Source of the DNA: Macrocystis pyrifera
Taxonomy: Eukaryota > Sar > Phaeophyceae > Laminariales > Laminariaceae
NCBI GenBank assembly: GCA_031763025.1
Contig: JASSKH010000012.1
Coordinates: 3,224,001-3,288,000, forward strand
Length of the DNA stretch: 64,000 bases
Direction: 5' to 3'
Part shown: in pieces, positions 45,528 through 56,200 of the stretch
Layout: each line of letters starts with the position of its first letter
Numbering within the stretch: the stretch's first letter is position 1
Notes under the pieces: model-generated
The model's database searches: none
Told to the model about the DNA's origin: nothing
Seen by the model: only the letters and a program-made list of their open reading frames with translations
Made by a program: the position numbers and the translations under genes

Positions 45528-46254
45528 TAGTGGGCATGGGTGGATACGGGCATGCGTATATGGATTTGTCGTTGTTATATTGTTTGCATATGATGCCAAA
45601 AGAGTATTATTGAGTATTGGTACGAGAGAAGCCTTCACATGGGTAAGAGAGCGAGAAGCTTTTTCAGGGTCGGATCCGCGAGCCGGATGCGCGGGTCCGA
45701 TCGGCGAGTCACAGCAGAAACAAATCGCGAGTCATCATGGCCGGACCGCGAGTGACCCTTTTCTCGCGGGTCATGACCTGACCCGACCCGTGAGTTTTTC
45801 ATCACCTCTTGACCCGGCCTGACCCGACCCGTGAGCTTTTCCTCACCTCTTGACCCGGCCCGACACGACCCGTGAGGTTTGAAAAAATATTGGCCCGACC
45901 CGACCCGACTCGTGAGGTTTGAAAAACTCTTGAGCCGATCTGACCCGACCCGCGAGATTTGAAAACCTCTTGACCCGACCCGATCCGACCCGTGAGATTT
46001 TGAACACTTGCTGACCGGAACCGAGCCGTGAGGCTTTGAACACACCGTGACCCGACCCGCGGATCAGGTCATTACCCGCGAAAAGTCCAAGTAATTTCCG
46101 TCATATATAGATAACCCTAGCTAAACGTAGGGAATAGGGCTCAGCATATTTCCCAGTGCTCTCGTCGATGTTCCTCGAACTTTGCTAACTCGCGCTCGCG
46201 CTCTTTCAGAGGAGGAAGAAGATAGACGCAGAAAAAAAGCCTTGCGTAAGACAG

Positions 46255-46400
46255 CAGTGTAGCTGTCGCTAGGAACTCGCGCAGCAATATAGGTATTACA
46301 GTCGTCAACTTGCAGGCGTTGGGTGTTTGTGATGTTTTCGGAGATCATCGCGGTCGTACGTACAGTGGTAGATTCGCCTCACAGCGATTTCGAAATCAGA
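46255..46400 (+). repeat. repeat R2, uninterrupted copy
   Basis: Contains AACTCGCGCAGCAATATAGG, GTCGTCAACTTGCAGGCGTT, TTTTCGGAGATCATCGCGGT and CACAGCGATTTCGAA. It is the empty-site reference for the interrupted copy at 8191-8875. Confidence 0.75.
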
Positions 46401-46561
46401 AACACTCGCCTTCGCTTCGTAAGCATACACTACCACCACCCCAGATTCGGACCCCCGACAAAAAAACCCCGTCAGCACGGGGTGGCAGCAGTCTACGGCT
46501 AGGCCACATCAGAGTAACCCGTCTGGTTTGCGCTTTCACGAGCTATGGTCACTAACTTGCA

Positions 46562-46760
46562 CTCCAAGGTCCGACAACAATCGATTCCTATTTCAGGATC
46601 TATATATTGTATAGATCTTTCAGGGCAGCTACTATTATACATACTCCTCATCTATCTGTATGATCTACAGCAGTTCGAGTTGCCGTGTGGGAGCCGTATA
46701 ACCTGCTTGAACTAGGACATGTTCCCTGGGTTGGATCTATACTACTACAGCAGCACACGT
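46562..46760 (+). mobile_element. MITE family M1, copy 7 (right end lost)
   Basis: Left end AAGGTCCGACAACAATCGAT; core CAGTTCGAGTTGCCGTGTGG, then GAGCCGTATAACCTGCTTGA and GTTCCCTGGGTTGGATCTAT. The palindromic right part is missing after CAGCAGCACACG. Confidence 0.75.
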
Positions 46761-48590
46761 ATTAATAGTACCCTGCAAGACATATCATAATAACGGGAGG
46801 CTATGAATAGGATCAGCTTACAGAATGGTCTACTGTACGTCATGTTCTTCCCGAGGTGTTCGCGTAACGCGTTGTCGCCAACCGGAAGATGCCCGTGAAC
46901 ACTCCTATACAACAAAGAAATGACATTTCGTCCCATGTCCACGAATCTATAACCCCCTCCTCTAAAACTAAGGAAACAACAATGGGGGTAGTGGGATTGC
47001 ATAGTGACTCCAATACCGAGAAACGATTTCTGGAAAAGTTGGACTCAGGTGGCAGCAAGTTTTACAGCGGTATATATATCCCTCGGCCTGTATGGCGTCG
47101 CCAGTCGAAAAACGAATCTTGCCCCATGTCCTGCAGCACGGTAGTCAACAGTCAACACCAAGGGGGGTATCGTGGAAGTAAAAATAGGTGGTTCGTGGTG
47201 AATTGCGGCATCACGCCATCATACCATTTGTTTTCACTTGTCACTCTAAAGCTACGAAACCCGTATCACGTATGGCTCTTGCATCCCTCAAAACATCGAA
47301 AGGGTCGACGAAAGCTGAAACTACCTTTGGGTCTACAACAAGCGGCTTTTGATATGGACATGTATAGTCAATCATCGTGCTACATGTAACAATCGATTCC
47401 TCCACCCTTCGTGAATACTTCCGTACGTACGTACTCGTACATACTCCCTAGGCATACTACTACTGCTGTATGGTACATAACTAACTTATGTGTGATTATT
47501 CTTTCAAAACTACCAGTAACAACTGCATGCAGAAGAACCGTACCAGGTATGCAATGCAAGATAATGTGTTTTCGAAACGCACCTATCTACGCTCTATCCA
47601 CCACCACCGCCCGTGTAATCGAAGCAGTTGCCCACTTGCCCGTCTAGCCCCTTGGCCCATGGTGAAGAACGCCGCACGTACTGTACATCTACGATAAAAT
47701 ATACTCGTATTTTTTCTTTCCCAACTACAGTAACTACAGTAGTACCAGTACGTATGCGAATATGCGCGGATCGTAGAAAACATACCTAGCTACAATCCTA
47801 CCCATGCCATCGCAGCAAGTGCCTTGTTTTCCGCCGAGCCTGATCCGTCGAAGACCGACGGTTAGCGATGTATAAACACGTGTCTAAGTAGTAACCGGGC
47901 GACGAGGAAAAGCCGACATCTCGATAACACTCACCCACCCGTGACGACATATTAAAAAACTTGAAACAGAACCAATCACACGAACGCAACTTGACCACAC
48001 CCATACGACACTCATTCCTCACCATCGACTACACAAACACGTGCGCGTGCGGGAGGACGTGGTACGTGAAAAGAGCGCTGGAGACCTCTGTACTAGAGCA
48101 GAGAAAGGGACAGCAACGGTCCGTATCACCTGCCGAAAACCCATGAACCTCAACACACCTACGGCCCGGGAGTCTAGCCATTGGACCGGTAACCGTTGAG
48201 TTAATATACTTCATTGAACAGCGGAATCCAAGCCTCCATCGAGCCGTTGGTCGTTGAGTTGATATTTGTATTTACCCTATTTACTATAAATCATTGCTAA
48301 ATGGAGCTTATCAACTAACAGCTGTGGGTAAAGTTAAGCCCGCAGCATCCGAGATATAAAACGCCGAGGAGAGCATAACCCCCGTAGAATTGCAGCCTAA
48401 AAAGTCGTAAGAAAGTACATTTTCATAGATCACTTTCAGCAACGCAAAACTAGTCCTCGCAGGAGAAAAACGTTTGAGGAAATCGCCTTTATACACCCCC
48501 CCCCCCAGATTTTTATTTGTTTTCCTTTCTCTTTCCCCACCGCAAAAAAGTTGTAAAAAAAACGCTTCGCGGAGGAATGGCGACACATCA
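46761..48590. other. no gene assigned; one 166-codon open frame
   Basis: An open frame on + (46889-47389) is long for this region, and - strand text at 46850-47000 (LPVGDNALREHLGKN) ends at a GTACAG that could be a donor. Neither is recognised and neither has a second supported exon. A C run lies at 48497-48508. Confidence 0.35.
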
Positions 48591-48596
48591 ACACCC

Positions 48597-48880
48597 GTTG
48601 AATTCAACGGCCTTACCGACCTTACCAAATTCAACGGTCTTACTGACTACGCCAAATTTCGACGGTCTTACCGACCACGCCTAAACCAACGGTCTTACCA
48701 ACCTTGCCAAATTCAACGGTCTTTCCGACCATGCCAAAATTCAACGGTCTCACTGATCATGCCAAAATCAACGGTTGTACCAAATTGCCAAAGTCGACGA
48801 TCTTGCCGACCACTACAATTTTCAATTTTCAACTTTTTTTGCGGCCATGTCAATTTCAACGGTTGCACAGGGATTGTGAA
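48597..48880 (+). repeat. 28-bp minisatellite (TTCAACGGTCTTACCGACC)
   Basis: About eight degenerate units of TTCAACGGTCTTACCGACCA followed by TGCCAAA, starting near 48603, 48631, 48658, 48687, 48712, 48741 and 48768. It lies just beyond the 3' end of the - strand gene at 48957. An open frame through it (+) is repetitive and not kept in all units. Confidence 0.85.
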
Positions 48881-48956
48881 TTCAACGGGAGTTTTTACCA
48901 TGGGCCTAGCAGATAGGGGGCAGCGGCGGCTACATCCACTTCAGCTATGGTGCCTT

Positions 48957-50243
48957 TTAGATGTCGGCACTTTTAAGCGCGAGCTCCCAAATGGTCTTAT
49001 CGTCCACCTCCACGGACTGACACCCCTCCTTTTTGAGTTGCCACAAGAATTGCGCCGTCTTCAGTCTCTGTGCAGCAATGTCCAAAGCGTTGGGGACTGG
49101 CACGGCCGTGGTACTACTGGGTGCTCCTCCCCCCTCACACCACCCTGAACGGCTTCGGCTAGCTTCGCCAAGTCTTCGGCCACCCGTTTCTCGAATATCG
49201 TCGAACCGTCCGCCTCTGGCCGCACGGCGTTATTAGCACTCCCCCCGCGGTTCCGTTTTTCGGAAGACGGATTACGCTCTTCATCGCCGGGTCCCTTCGT
49301 GGGGTTCGGTGCATTCGGGTCGCAAGCTCCTGGAGAAGAAAGGGCGGACACATGGGCAGAAGCCTTAGGTAAATTGACACATGACAAGAAATTGGAACGC
49401 GGAAGTGTGGTGAGCTTAAGCTATATGTTTACCAATCCGCCGGAGGATAAAAACATAAAAAATAAATGAAAAAGCTTAGCTTTCTCGTAGGCATCCTCGG
49501 AAAAAAAACGGCGCAGTGTCATCCCTGTTCTCACCGGTACCACCACCGCCACCCCCATCGGCATTTGCGCTTCTACTCCCGTCGCCACCACCAGTCCCGT
49601 TCGACAAGTCGGGAGCAGCGATGGCTCCTCCACCCTCTGTCCCCGGTATGGGAACTCGGCAATCTTTGGAGCCCTTGCGGCGCGACTTGCCCTTGCGGAC
49701 AAGGCCCTCGTCGCCTCCAGCTTTCTCGACGGGGTTTCCGGACAGGTTGTTTGGCGTCTGGCGCGGGAAGCTAGCCGGAGTGGCAGAGGCGGCTTTGCGT
49801 TTCCCTTTCCCTTTCCCCTTTTCCGGAGCTTCTTTGCCGTTTCCCGACGGCTGTTTGCTTATTCTCGACGAAGCCCCTTTGCCTTTTCCCGAGGCCCCCT
49901 TGCCCCCGCCTGCGGTAGTGGGTAGTGTATCCTTGAAGGCCCTTCTCCTCGCCTCCATGAGCGCTGTCTGGCCGGAGAAGTCGAAGGCATCCTTGCCAGA
50001 GCGGTCGGGGTCGGAGTAGAAGTCTCCGAGCTGCTTCTTCTGGTTTCTCACCCAGTTGTAGATGGCGGTGAAGTACCGGATGGAGCCGAAGAGTTCGCGA
50101 GCGTTGCCTCTGTATTCGGTGTCCCCCTCGAGGTCGTCGACGACGGGAGCGAGAATGTTCTCGCTCCAGAACTCGTACTTGGCTTTGCCTTTTGTGATGA
50201 AATTCTGTCCGAGGGTGAACGGGGGTAGGAAGCCATATCTCAT
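48957..50243 (-). CDS. unrecognised Gly/Lys-rich protein, two exons, apparent late frameshift
   Basis: Exon 1 (50243-49535) ends at donor CCGGTGAGAACAG; exon 2 (49329-48957) starts after acceptor CTTCTCCAG; the phases agree (1 base + 2). The first third, about 100 residues, looks globular: AKYEFWSENILAPVVDDLEG, then ARELFGSIRYFTAIYNWVRN and YSDPDRSGKDAFDFSGQTA. A long basic low-complexity stretch follows (KGKGKGKRKAASA, RKGKSRRKGSKD), then a predicted helix FEKRVAEDLAKLAEAVQ. At a G-run near 49125-49130 the frame must shift once to reach IAAQRLKTAQFLWQLKKEGC, then VDDKTIWELALKSADI and stop. Without the shift it ends at LLHRD. The start at 50243 is a choice; an acceptor-like TATATCAG at 50278 could begin the exon earlier. 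Host gene or transposon accessory gene; family not recognised. Confidence 0.55.
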
Positions 50244-51239
50244 TAGGACGTGAGACGAGGAACACGAACACACCGGCTGATATACAGACATTAAAACAGA
50301 GGCATAGACAAGCAGAGGATATGTGAAATTTACAGGGATATCACGTACCAGGTACTGTTTATGAGGTTATTCCCTTGAGGGGCTTAGCTTTCTTATCTCC
50401 CCCAAGCCACCGACTCCTATAAAAAAGTGGACGCTTAATCTGGGCGTATCATAAATATTGTTCAAAGAATATTGAAAACACATGAACGGGACCGACAATA
50501 GTTCCTTAAGAATTACACATACACAAGCCTTACGCACAAGGGACACATCACTCGAACTTGTCCTAGGTTGGCGATTGCATGCTTTAACGGACCGGTTTTG
50601 TTGGCAGTCAAGACTGGAAAAGGGCTCTTACTCTATGTCGACCTAGATATACACCTGTTGCTGTCAGGTAACGGGTCACACCCTTGTTACAAATGTGATC
50701 ATCTGAAAATCTCGCGGACCGGACCGGACCGAGCCGGGCCGGGTTTGGAAATCTGAAAATTTCCTAGAAATAACGGTTTCGCATTGTCGTCGTCGTCGTC
50801 GTTTTAGAGCACCTCGAAAGCACAATATCCAGCCAACAACAAAAGGATGTCGGAAATATATCTAGGAGTCCAGGACATAGTTCAAAGAGAGAAGCATACC
50901 AGGACGGGTTAATGTAGCGCTTCCTCCCCGCCCTCAAGGGGCCCAAGTTGTACCCCTCCCCCCAAACAAAAGTGGACACATTGTAACAAACCCACCTCTG
51001 CCCGACACTGACCTGGCCGTGGAATCAACGGTCGTGGCCGAGCCCGACAAAGATAGCTCTACTGCTTGAATGTTGACGTTGAACTTCGGGACTATGATAT
51101 GGTGGTAATACGAGCTTCAGCAGCTATTTAGAGTTGCGGTGCCAATACCAAGAGGCTCACAACGGAAACTCCCATCCTTCTGTCGACTTGGCCACGATCA
51201 GCATGCTGGAGCACAGCCGGAAAAGAGGCACGCCACCTA
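50244..51239. other. no gene seen; GGGTC-element fragment
   Basis: 50700-50760 (ATCTGAAAATCTCGCGGACC, then CCGAGCCGGGCCGGGTTTGG) is a short relic resembling GGGTC element interiors. Nothing else was recognised. Confidence 0.45.
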
Positions 51240-51345
51240 TTACGGGGGGGTGCATAGTTATCTGAACCCACCATGTACCCGACAACCATGAGATCCCCTT
51301 AAGTTCATATACCATCTGTGGTTCTGATTTCTATATTATCTATGG
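51240..51345. mobile_element. MITE family M2, copy 5
   Basis: Starts TTACGGGGGGGTGCATAGTT; interior TCTGAACCCACCATGTACCC; right part GGTTCTGATTTCTATATTAT. The interior is contiguous where copy 4 carries the nested mariner-like element. Confidence 0.65.
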
Positions 51346-51384
51346 TTATCCTAAAGGCACCTTCCTGTGCATCGAATAGGGTTT

Positions 51385-51645
51385 TTGAGAAAAGCTTGGT
51401 TGGAACCAAGTTAGTTGGGTTTCTTTTCTGTTTCGCTCATCAAGATGACCCCAAACCATGGGACCCTTTCCTAAGAGTTGACTCAACGAAAGAAATATTA
51501 GGTTATAAAAGTGGCGTTTTGGACACTTTTCCCACATACTGAGGGAAAGCCTAAAGTTTCGTGGGTTGGGGTCATTTTTATATAGGAAACAGACAACAAG
51601 AAACCCAACCAAATGGGCTTCAACCAAATTATTTTTCAAACATCT
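51385..51645. mobile_element. 260-bp element with about 70-bp inverted arms
   Basis: The left arm has CTTGGTTGGAACCAAGTTAG, TTGGGTTTCTTTTCTGTTTC and ATGACCCCAAACC. The right arm, read in reverse, has TTTGGTTGAAGCCCATTTGG, TTGGGTTTCTTGTTGTCTGT and ATGACCCCAACCC. Inner parts (CTTTCCTAAGAGTTGACTC versus GGGAAAGCCTAAAGTTTC) continue the pairing. Non-coding; open frames on both strands are a consequence of the palindrome. Confidence 0.65.
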
Positions 51646-51785
51646 CAAGGTCAGCGGTAGACGATTTCGGCGACCATGGAGAAACAACGCTACCCGGTGC
51701 TCTTGCGGCAACCCTCGCGTTGACAGCCCCTTGTGTGCTAAGCCTTACGGGACCAAGAGATATCGACCAAAACAAAGACATCTAG

Positions 51786-52030
51786 AACAGATCATCGAGC
51801 CCCCGTTACTCGGTGCTGTACATATTTCAGGCAAGACAGATCCCTGATCTGTACCACTATAAACTATAAATAGTTCACGTTGCCGGGTGGGAGCCAAATG
51901 ATCTGCCTGATCTGCAGTAGGGCATGTTTCCTGGGTTGTATTCTGTAGTATATATACAGAACTAGCACAATACCTTAGAGCGACAGGTAGGATCTAGATG
52001 ATCTAGATTGTGATCCGTTCGAAGTGTGAA
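51786..52030 (+). mobile_element. MITE family M1, copy 8
   Basis: Left end AACAGATCATCGAGCCCCCG; core TTCACGTTGCCGGGTGGGAG, then TTTCCTGGGTTGTATTCTGT; right end GATCCGTTCGAAGTGTGAAA. Confidence 0.72.
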
Positions 52031-52615
52031 ACAATCGTAATTGAAAGTTGGTAAACTGAACCGCTTATGAGTAGTGTGAGCGTGCAAGAGCGCGGTTAGG
52101 ATCATGCTCGTACACTTCCTTGAATTGTAGGATGTCGGATTTTGCCTCTTGTGTGTGGGCTGGGCCGGGATAGGTTCATAGGTGGGCACCCACAGTGATC
52201 TGAGAGGAAGAGTACACGGTAGACAAGAAGTAGAGCATAGCAGGAACATGGATGCGTTAGTATAAGGCACCTCCTTGGAACATCTGGTGTGTTCCTGGGA
52301 GACAAATGCCGTTTGCTTTTACTTATTCCCTGACCGTTACATATAACTATCTCGTACACCTTGTACAATCAAAATTGTACTTGTAGAGACCAAACATATC
52401 ATGCCCCAACCAAGCAGTGCTGGACGCTGTAATTATCGTAATTTCGTTTTATCATGATAGTTTCCCTTTGACGTCCCAACTGGGTGACAACGTTATAACC
52501 CTCTTACGACTTCAGAGGAGAAAATTAACGACAGAACATGACGATTGAAGTAGCAGCCACCGCGTGATGGGGTGATGATACAAATTGATCTCCAAGGTAA
52601 GGAGTCGTACAGAAC
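52031..52615. other. no gene seen
   Basis: No exon or repeat was recognised. Confidence 0.35.
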
Positions 52616-52628
52616 GGGCACAACACGA

Positions 52629-52985
52629 TGTTATAAGTGTTACCCTGGGCAGGGTAATCAATCGATCTTTCACCCTTATAGCTCAACAGGTAATACCCTC
52701 ACATTTGGCGTCGCCGAGGACACGTGTTCGAACCTCACTACAAACGCTTCGTTTATAGAAACTCTTGCGCGTGGATCTCTAAAAACACATCTCCCTGGTT
52801 CCCCAGGTATCAAACGAAGCGGGTTGGTCAGCGTACGGCCGTATACGGTACCGACGCCTCAAATATCCCGCCGTTCAGAGGGGGGGGAAGTTGTTATAAG
52901 GATTACCCTGGGCTGGATAATCGATCGATTGATTACCCCTATAGCTCAGTAGGAAATACCCTCACAACGACCATACCCGTACTGC
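52629..52985 (+). repeat. tRNA-promoter-bearing (SINE-like) repeat, full unit plus truncated unit
   Basis: Unit 1 begins TGTTATAAGTGTTACCCTGG. It has an A-box-like TAGCTCAACAGG at 52679-52690 and a B-box-like GTGTTCGAACCTC at 52724-52736, 45 bp apart, inside about 72 nt resembling a degraded tRNA. It ends near a G run (GAGGGGGGGGAAG) at 52878-52890. Unit 2 starts at once with TGTTATAAGGATTACCCTGG, carries a sharper A box TAGCTCAGTAGG at 52942-52953, and stops near 52985 before the B box. A related pair lies at 59752-60130. This fits a tRNA-derived SINE; it could also be tRNA pseudogenes in tandem. Confidence 0.6.
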
Positions 52986-53079
52986 TTGACGCTCACGCTT
53001 CTCGTGGACGGTTGATACCACCAAAGGTATCATTATTATTCGTCACTATTTCGGCGTTCCAATTGTGTTAGCACATAGC

Positions 53080-53283
53080 TCAAGACAAACACATAAGCAA
53101 AGCACCGCCGTGCCGATATCGTGGGAGTTGAGCCTTCAGTAAGCGCCTCACCGCGACGTTGTCGGGCTCTGGGCAGCGCTCGATCGCGCGCAAGAGAGCG
53201 CACTTCTCCTTGTCCTGGAGCATACGAGGGAATTTATCGAGCCTTTCCACCGCTGCCTCGTTGCCCGGACCCGCTTTCTTGAG
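53080..53283 (-). CDS. terminal exon of the candidate disordered-protein gene
   Basis: Follows acceptor CTATTTGCAG; 67 codons then stop. The translation begins LKKAGPGNEAAVERLDKFPR and has charged, helix-prone composition with two Cys. The same frame stays open upstream to 53571, so the exon could be longer instead (LPDSELDPRFGGEVLERRLG). No family recognised. Confidence 0.5.
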   Translation of the reverse strand, partial: LKKAGPGNEAAVERLDKFPRMLQDKEKCALLRAIERCPEPDNVAVRRLLKAQLPRYRHGGALLMCLS

Positions 53284-56200
53284 CTGCAAATAGGGTAGAC
53301 ACAGAAGAAGAGGAGGACATGTCGCGTTAGACCTTTCATTTCTGAAAAAATTTCCCAGACGACGTTCAAGGACTTCGCCTCCGAAACGAGGATCCAGTTC
53401 CGAATCGGGGAGACGCAAAGCTACCAAGACGTAAATGCAATAGCATGGTACAACTCCAATCATATACACAATCATATAGTAAAGCTGGAACCAATTGCCG
53501 CCGATGCCGATGGTGACCACACTTGCGCTCCAGGTATGCACAAAGGAGAACTCACAGCTGGCGTACTGCATAGTTATTTATGAAAAGGAAAAACGTACTC
53601 GTAGTAGTTTAGAATTTTCTACCTATACGCTACAGCGATAGGCGGAAAGTATAGCAGCCCACATCGATGGGTGGGAATTACGCAACACACATTCGCTTGA
53701 TACACCCAATACTCAATGCACTATTTCCTACCGTATTTGTTTTCTTTTGTTTGGTTCGCTTATCGTGCACTCTTTCGCATCCAGAATGTCTGTCCTTCAA
53801 TAGCAGACTTGCTTTGATTCGCGATGCATATGTTCGCTGTTTCGTAGTCTGCGACCTCACAACCTGTGCCGGTATCTCTCCAGAAATAAATATCATCTTA
53901 ACGGTCTCTGAATTACGAAGGTGGTGATGGATAGAAGCAACTGTTACCGGAAAGCCTTTCGTCCTTCCACCTTCGTCTTGTCGTGCGTGCGGAAAACGCG
54001 CCGGCACCGGATATATTTCAGTTTTTAGTTGATTTCCCGAAACTGATTACCGCAAGGACAGCACTCGCCTTTCTTCTCCCATGAGCCGAAGAAGAGTCAC
54101 TGGAAGGCGGCCCAGAAGATTCTGAATTATCTTTTGGAAACGGCACATCTTACTTTGAAATTCCAAGCGAGACACTACGAAGTTGTAGGCACGGTAGTGT
54201 ACGCAGATGCAGACTTCGCTAGCAAGGCCACTGACCGTAGAATCAGTTTCGGGAGCTTTAGTTCTTGTAGCTGGTTGTCTGGTAGCTTGGATTTCCCGAA
54301 CGCAGAAATGCGTCACCTTGTCGACTTCTGAAGCTGAGTATGTCGCAATGGGCGATGGTGTGAAGGAGGGTCTGTTCGTAGGCGGCATGGTTTGTTTTCC
54401 TGGAGACCTTCTGAGAAGATGATGAGATTAGGGTGTTTGAAGACAACAAAGGTGCGATTGCACTTGCTGGAGAACCCTCTTAGCTCGGGTAACAGCAAGC
54501 ACATCGGAGTCAGGCACCCACTTTCTCAGGAACTTGACCGAGGAAGGGGTGTTAGCAATCAAGTCAATGTCTCTAGCAAGGAGCAACACGCGGACATCCA
54601 CAGTAGAATATTCTGTATCACACCTTGGACCTGTGGTAGCGCGGGCTCTGCTTCAATGCATACTCCACTTGCAGGTGGTCGCTTACGAAACTGAACAATG
54701 TGCCTCAATGCCATCAATACCGTACAGCAACAGTGCGTTGATTTGACTGGCCACACTTCTCACGCACATGCATACAAAGCCCGTGTTCTCGTTTACCTCG
54801 AGAATACTACCGTACGCACATAGCCATGTAGCATCCAGGCACAAGTTTGTTTGCTCGGAAAGGTGCGCCTGACATACGAACATAGTGGAGCTGAAAAACC
54901 ACAAGTACTCATATAATACATGGGTTCGTTCACCGCCTTCACCTGCATTGGAAACCCCTTCTCGGCCAGACGCGGTTGCGCGCCCGTCGAGCTTGCAGTC
55001 GGGTGCGGGAACTTAGCAGCGGCTGCCTGTACCGCAGGAGAGGTGGCCGGGGCTCCCGCTGCTGCTGTCGAGGTCGCTTCCGCCCCGCGGGATGAGGGCT
55101 GTTGTTTCTTCGTGACACGAGCGGCAAGCGCAGAGGTCAATAAGATGTCCGGATAAGGTGTAACGGCTACGATAGCTGTACGACGTTTCGACCAAACAAA
55201 CCATGCGTGACTGCCGGGGGGAGGGGCTTAAGCCTTTTAGGAACGCTGCAGTTCCGTTTTGGGGACGAACTACCTAGAACTTGAGTGGATTGTCCCCAAG
55301 ACGGGACTGCGGTACTAAAAGGGTTAATAAAGGGCCTACCAAATACAAACATCGTGGTCTGCTATGTCCTTCGTCATACACTTTTCGGCCATGGAATTGG
55401 TTGCGCAATAGTTGGTTTGGTTTCTGGTGTTTGAGGAAAATAACGATGCCATATCCGACACTATACTACCAAGGGGGACCATTATAATAGTGATCAGGAC
55501 CCATCATATGGACAAAACTTATATATTCTATTATTTTAACTAACACTATTTGGTCCTGATTGCCATGTTCCCCTGAATAGTATACTCTACTACAGTAAAG
55601 TACGGTACGTATACTTGTTGACCCTATTTCACGATGCTTATTATCGAATGAGTCTTGTTCTTCGGGTCAAGCCTGGGTTCAGCGGAAATCGTTTATCAAA
55701 TTTCAGATTTTTGGATGAGGTGTGGAGCTCACGAAGAGAGTAAGTAGCCTTGGAAAGTTGAGTTGCACCCCTACCGTATATGGCATGCTCGCAAGGTCAT
55801 CGCGACAGTACAGGCCCGCGAATCATAAACCTAACAAGAATGTGCGGCTCATTGTTTGGGGGTCGCCAAGGCTGAATCTTATGGGAGCCGAAACCGGAAA
55901 ACAGAAGGGGCACGCACATCTGTTTTTCGTATGGCTTACTCAGTGTTTTTCGTATGGCTCAGATTCTTATATCGAGTTACGTCGTTTCTTATCTTACGGT
56001 GTTTGGTGTAAGTATGCCGGGGTTTCGTTTGAGTTGGGAGGACGTTGGAGGGAGGAGTTACCCCAATAATATTTGAATTCGGCGGAAACGTAGCAGTACA
56101 CGGCACCCACGCATCCGCCGGGTAACATAGGGCCTGCTTTCCCAGACTCGAGCTTCCTGGACTAGTTTGGCTTCATTCGACGAAGGATTCTCAAGCTTGG

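Larger units (their letters stand above)
44068..46091 (-). mobile_element. GGGTC element G3, split by a LINE fragment
   Basis: Inverted relative to G1. Left end TGGGCTTTTCGCGGGTCATG; right end (reversed) CTTGGACTTTTCGCGGGTAA. Flanks GAATTTCC (44060-44067) and TAATTTCC (46092-46099) give an 8-bp duplication with one mismatch. 44068-44550 corresponds to the right half of G1 and 45533-46091 to its left half, including the shared centre (GAGTATTGGTACGAGAGAAG). Between them is about 980 bp of unrelated sequence flanked by TAGTG. Without the insert the element is about 1.05 kb. Confidence 0.85.

Noticed and set aside
46889..47389. 166-codon + strand open frame
   Set aside because: No domain, no splice partner, no distinct codon bias; in A/T-balanced DNA of this length one such frame is expected.
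48474..49148. 224-codon + strand frame
   Set aside because: Runs through the 28-bp minisatellite and then antisense to the - strand gene; no independent support.
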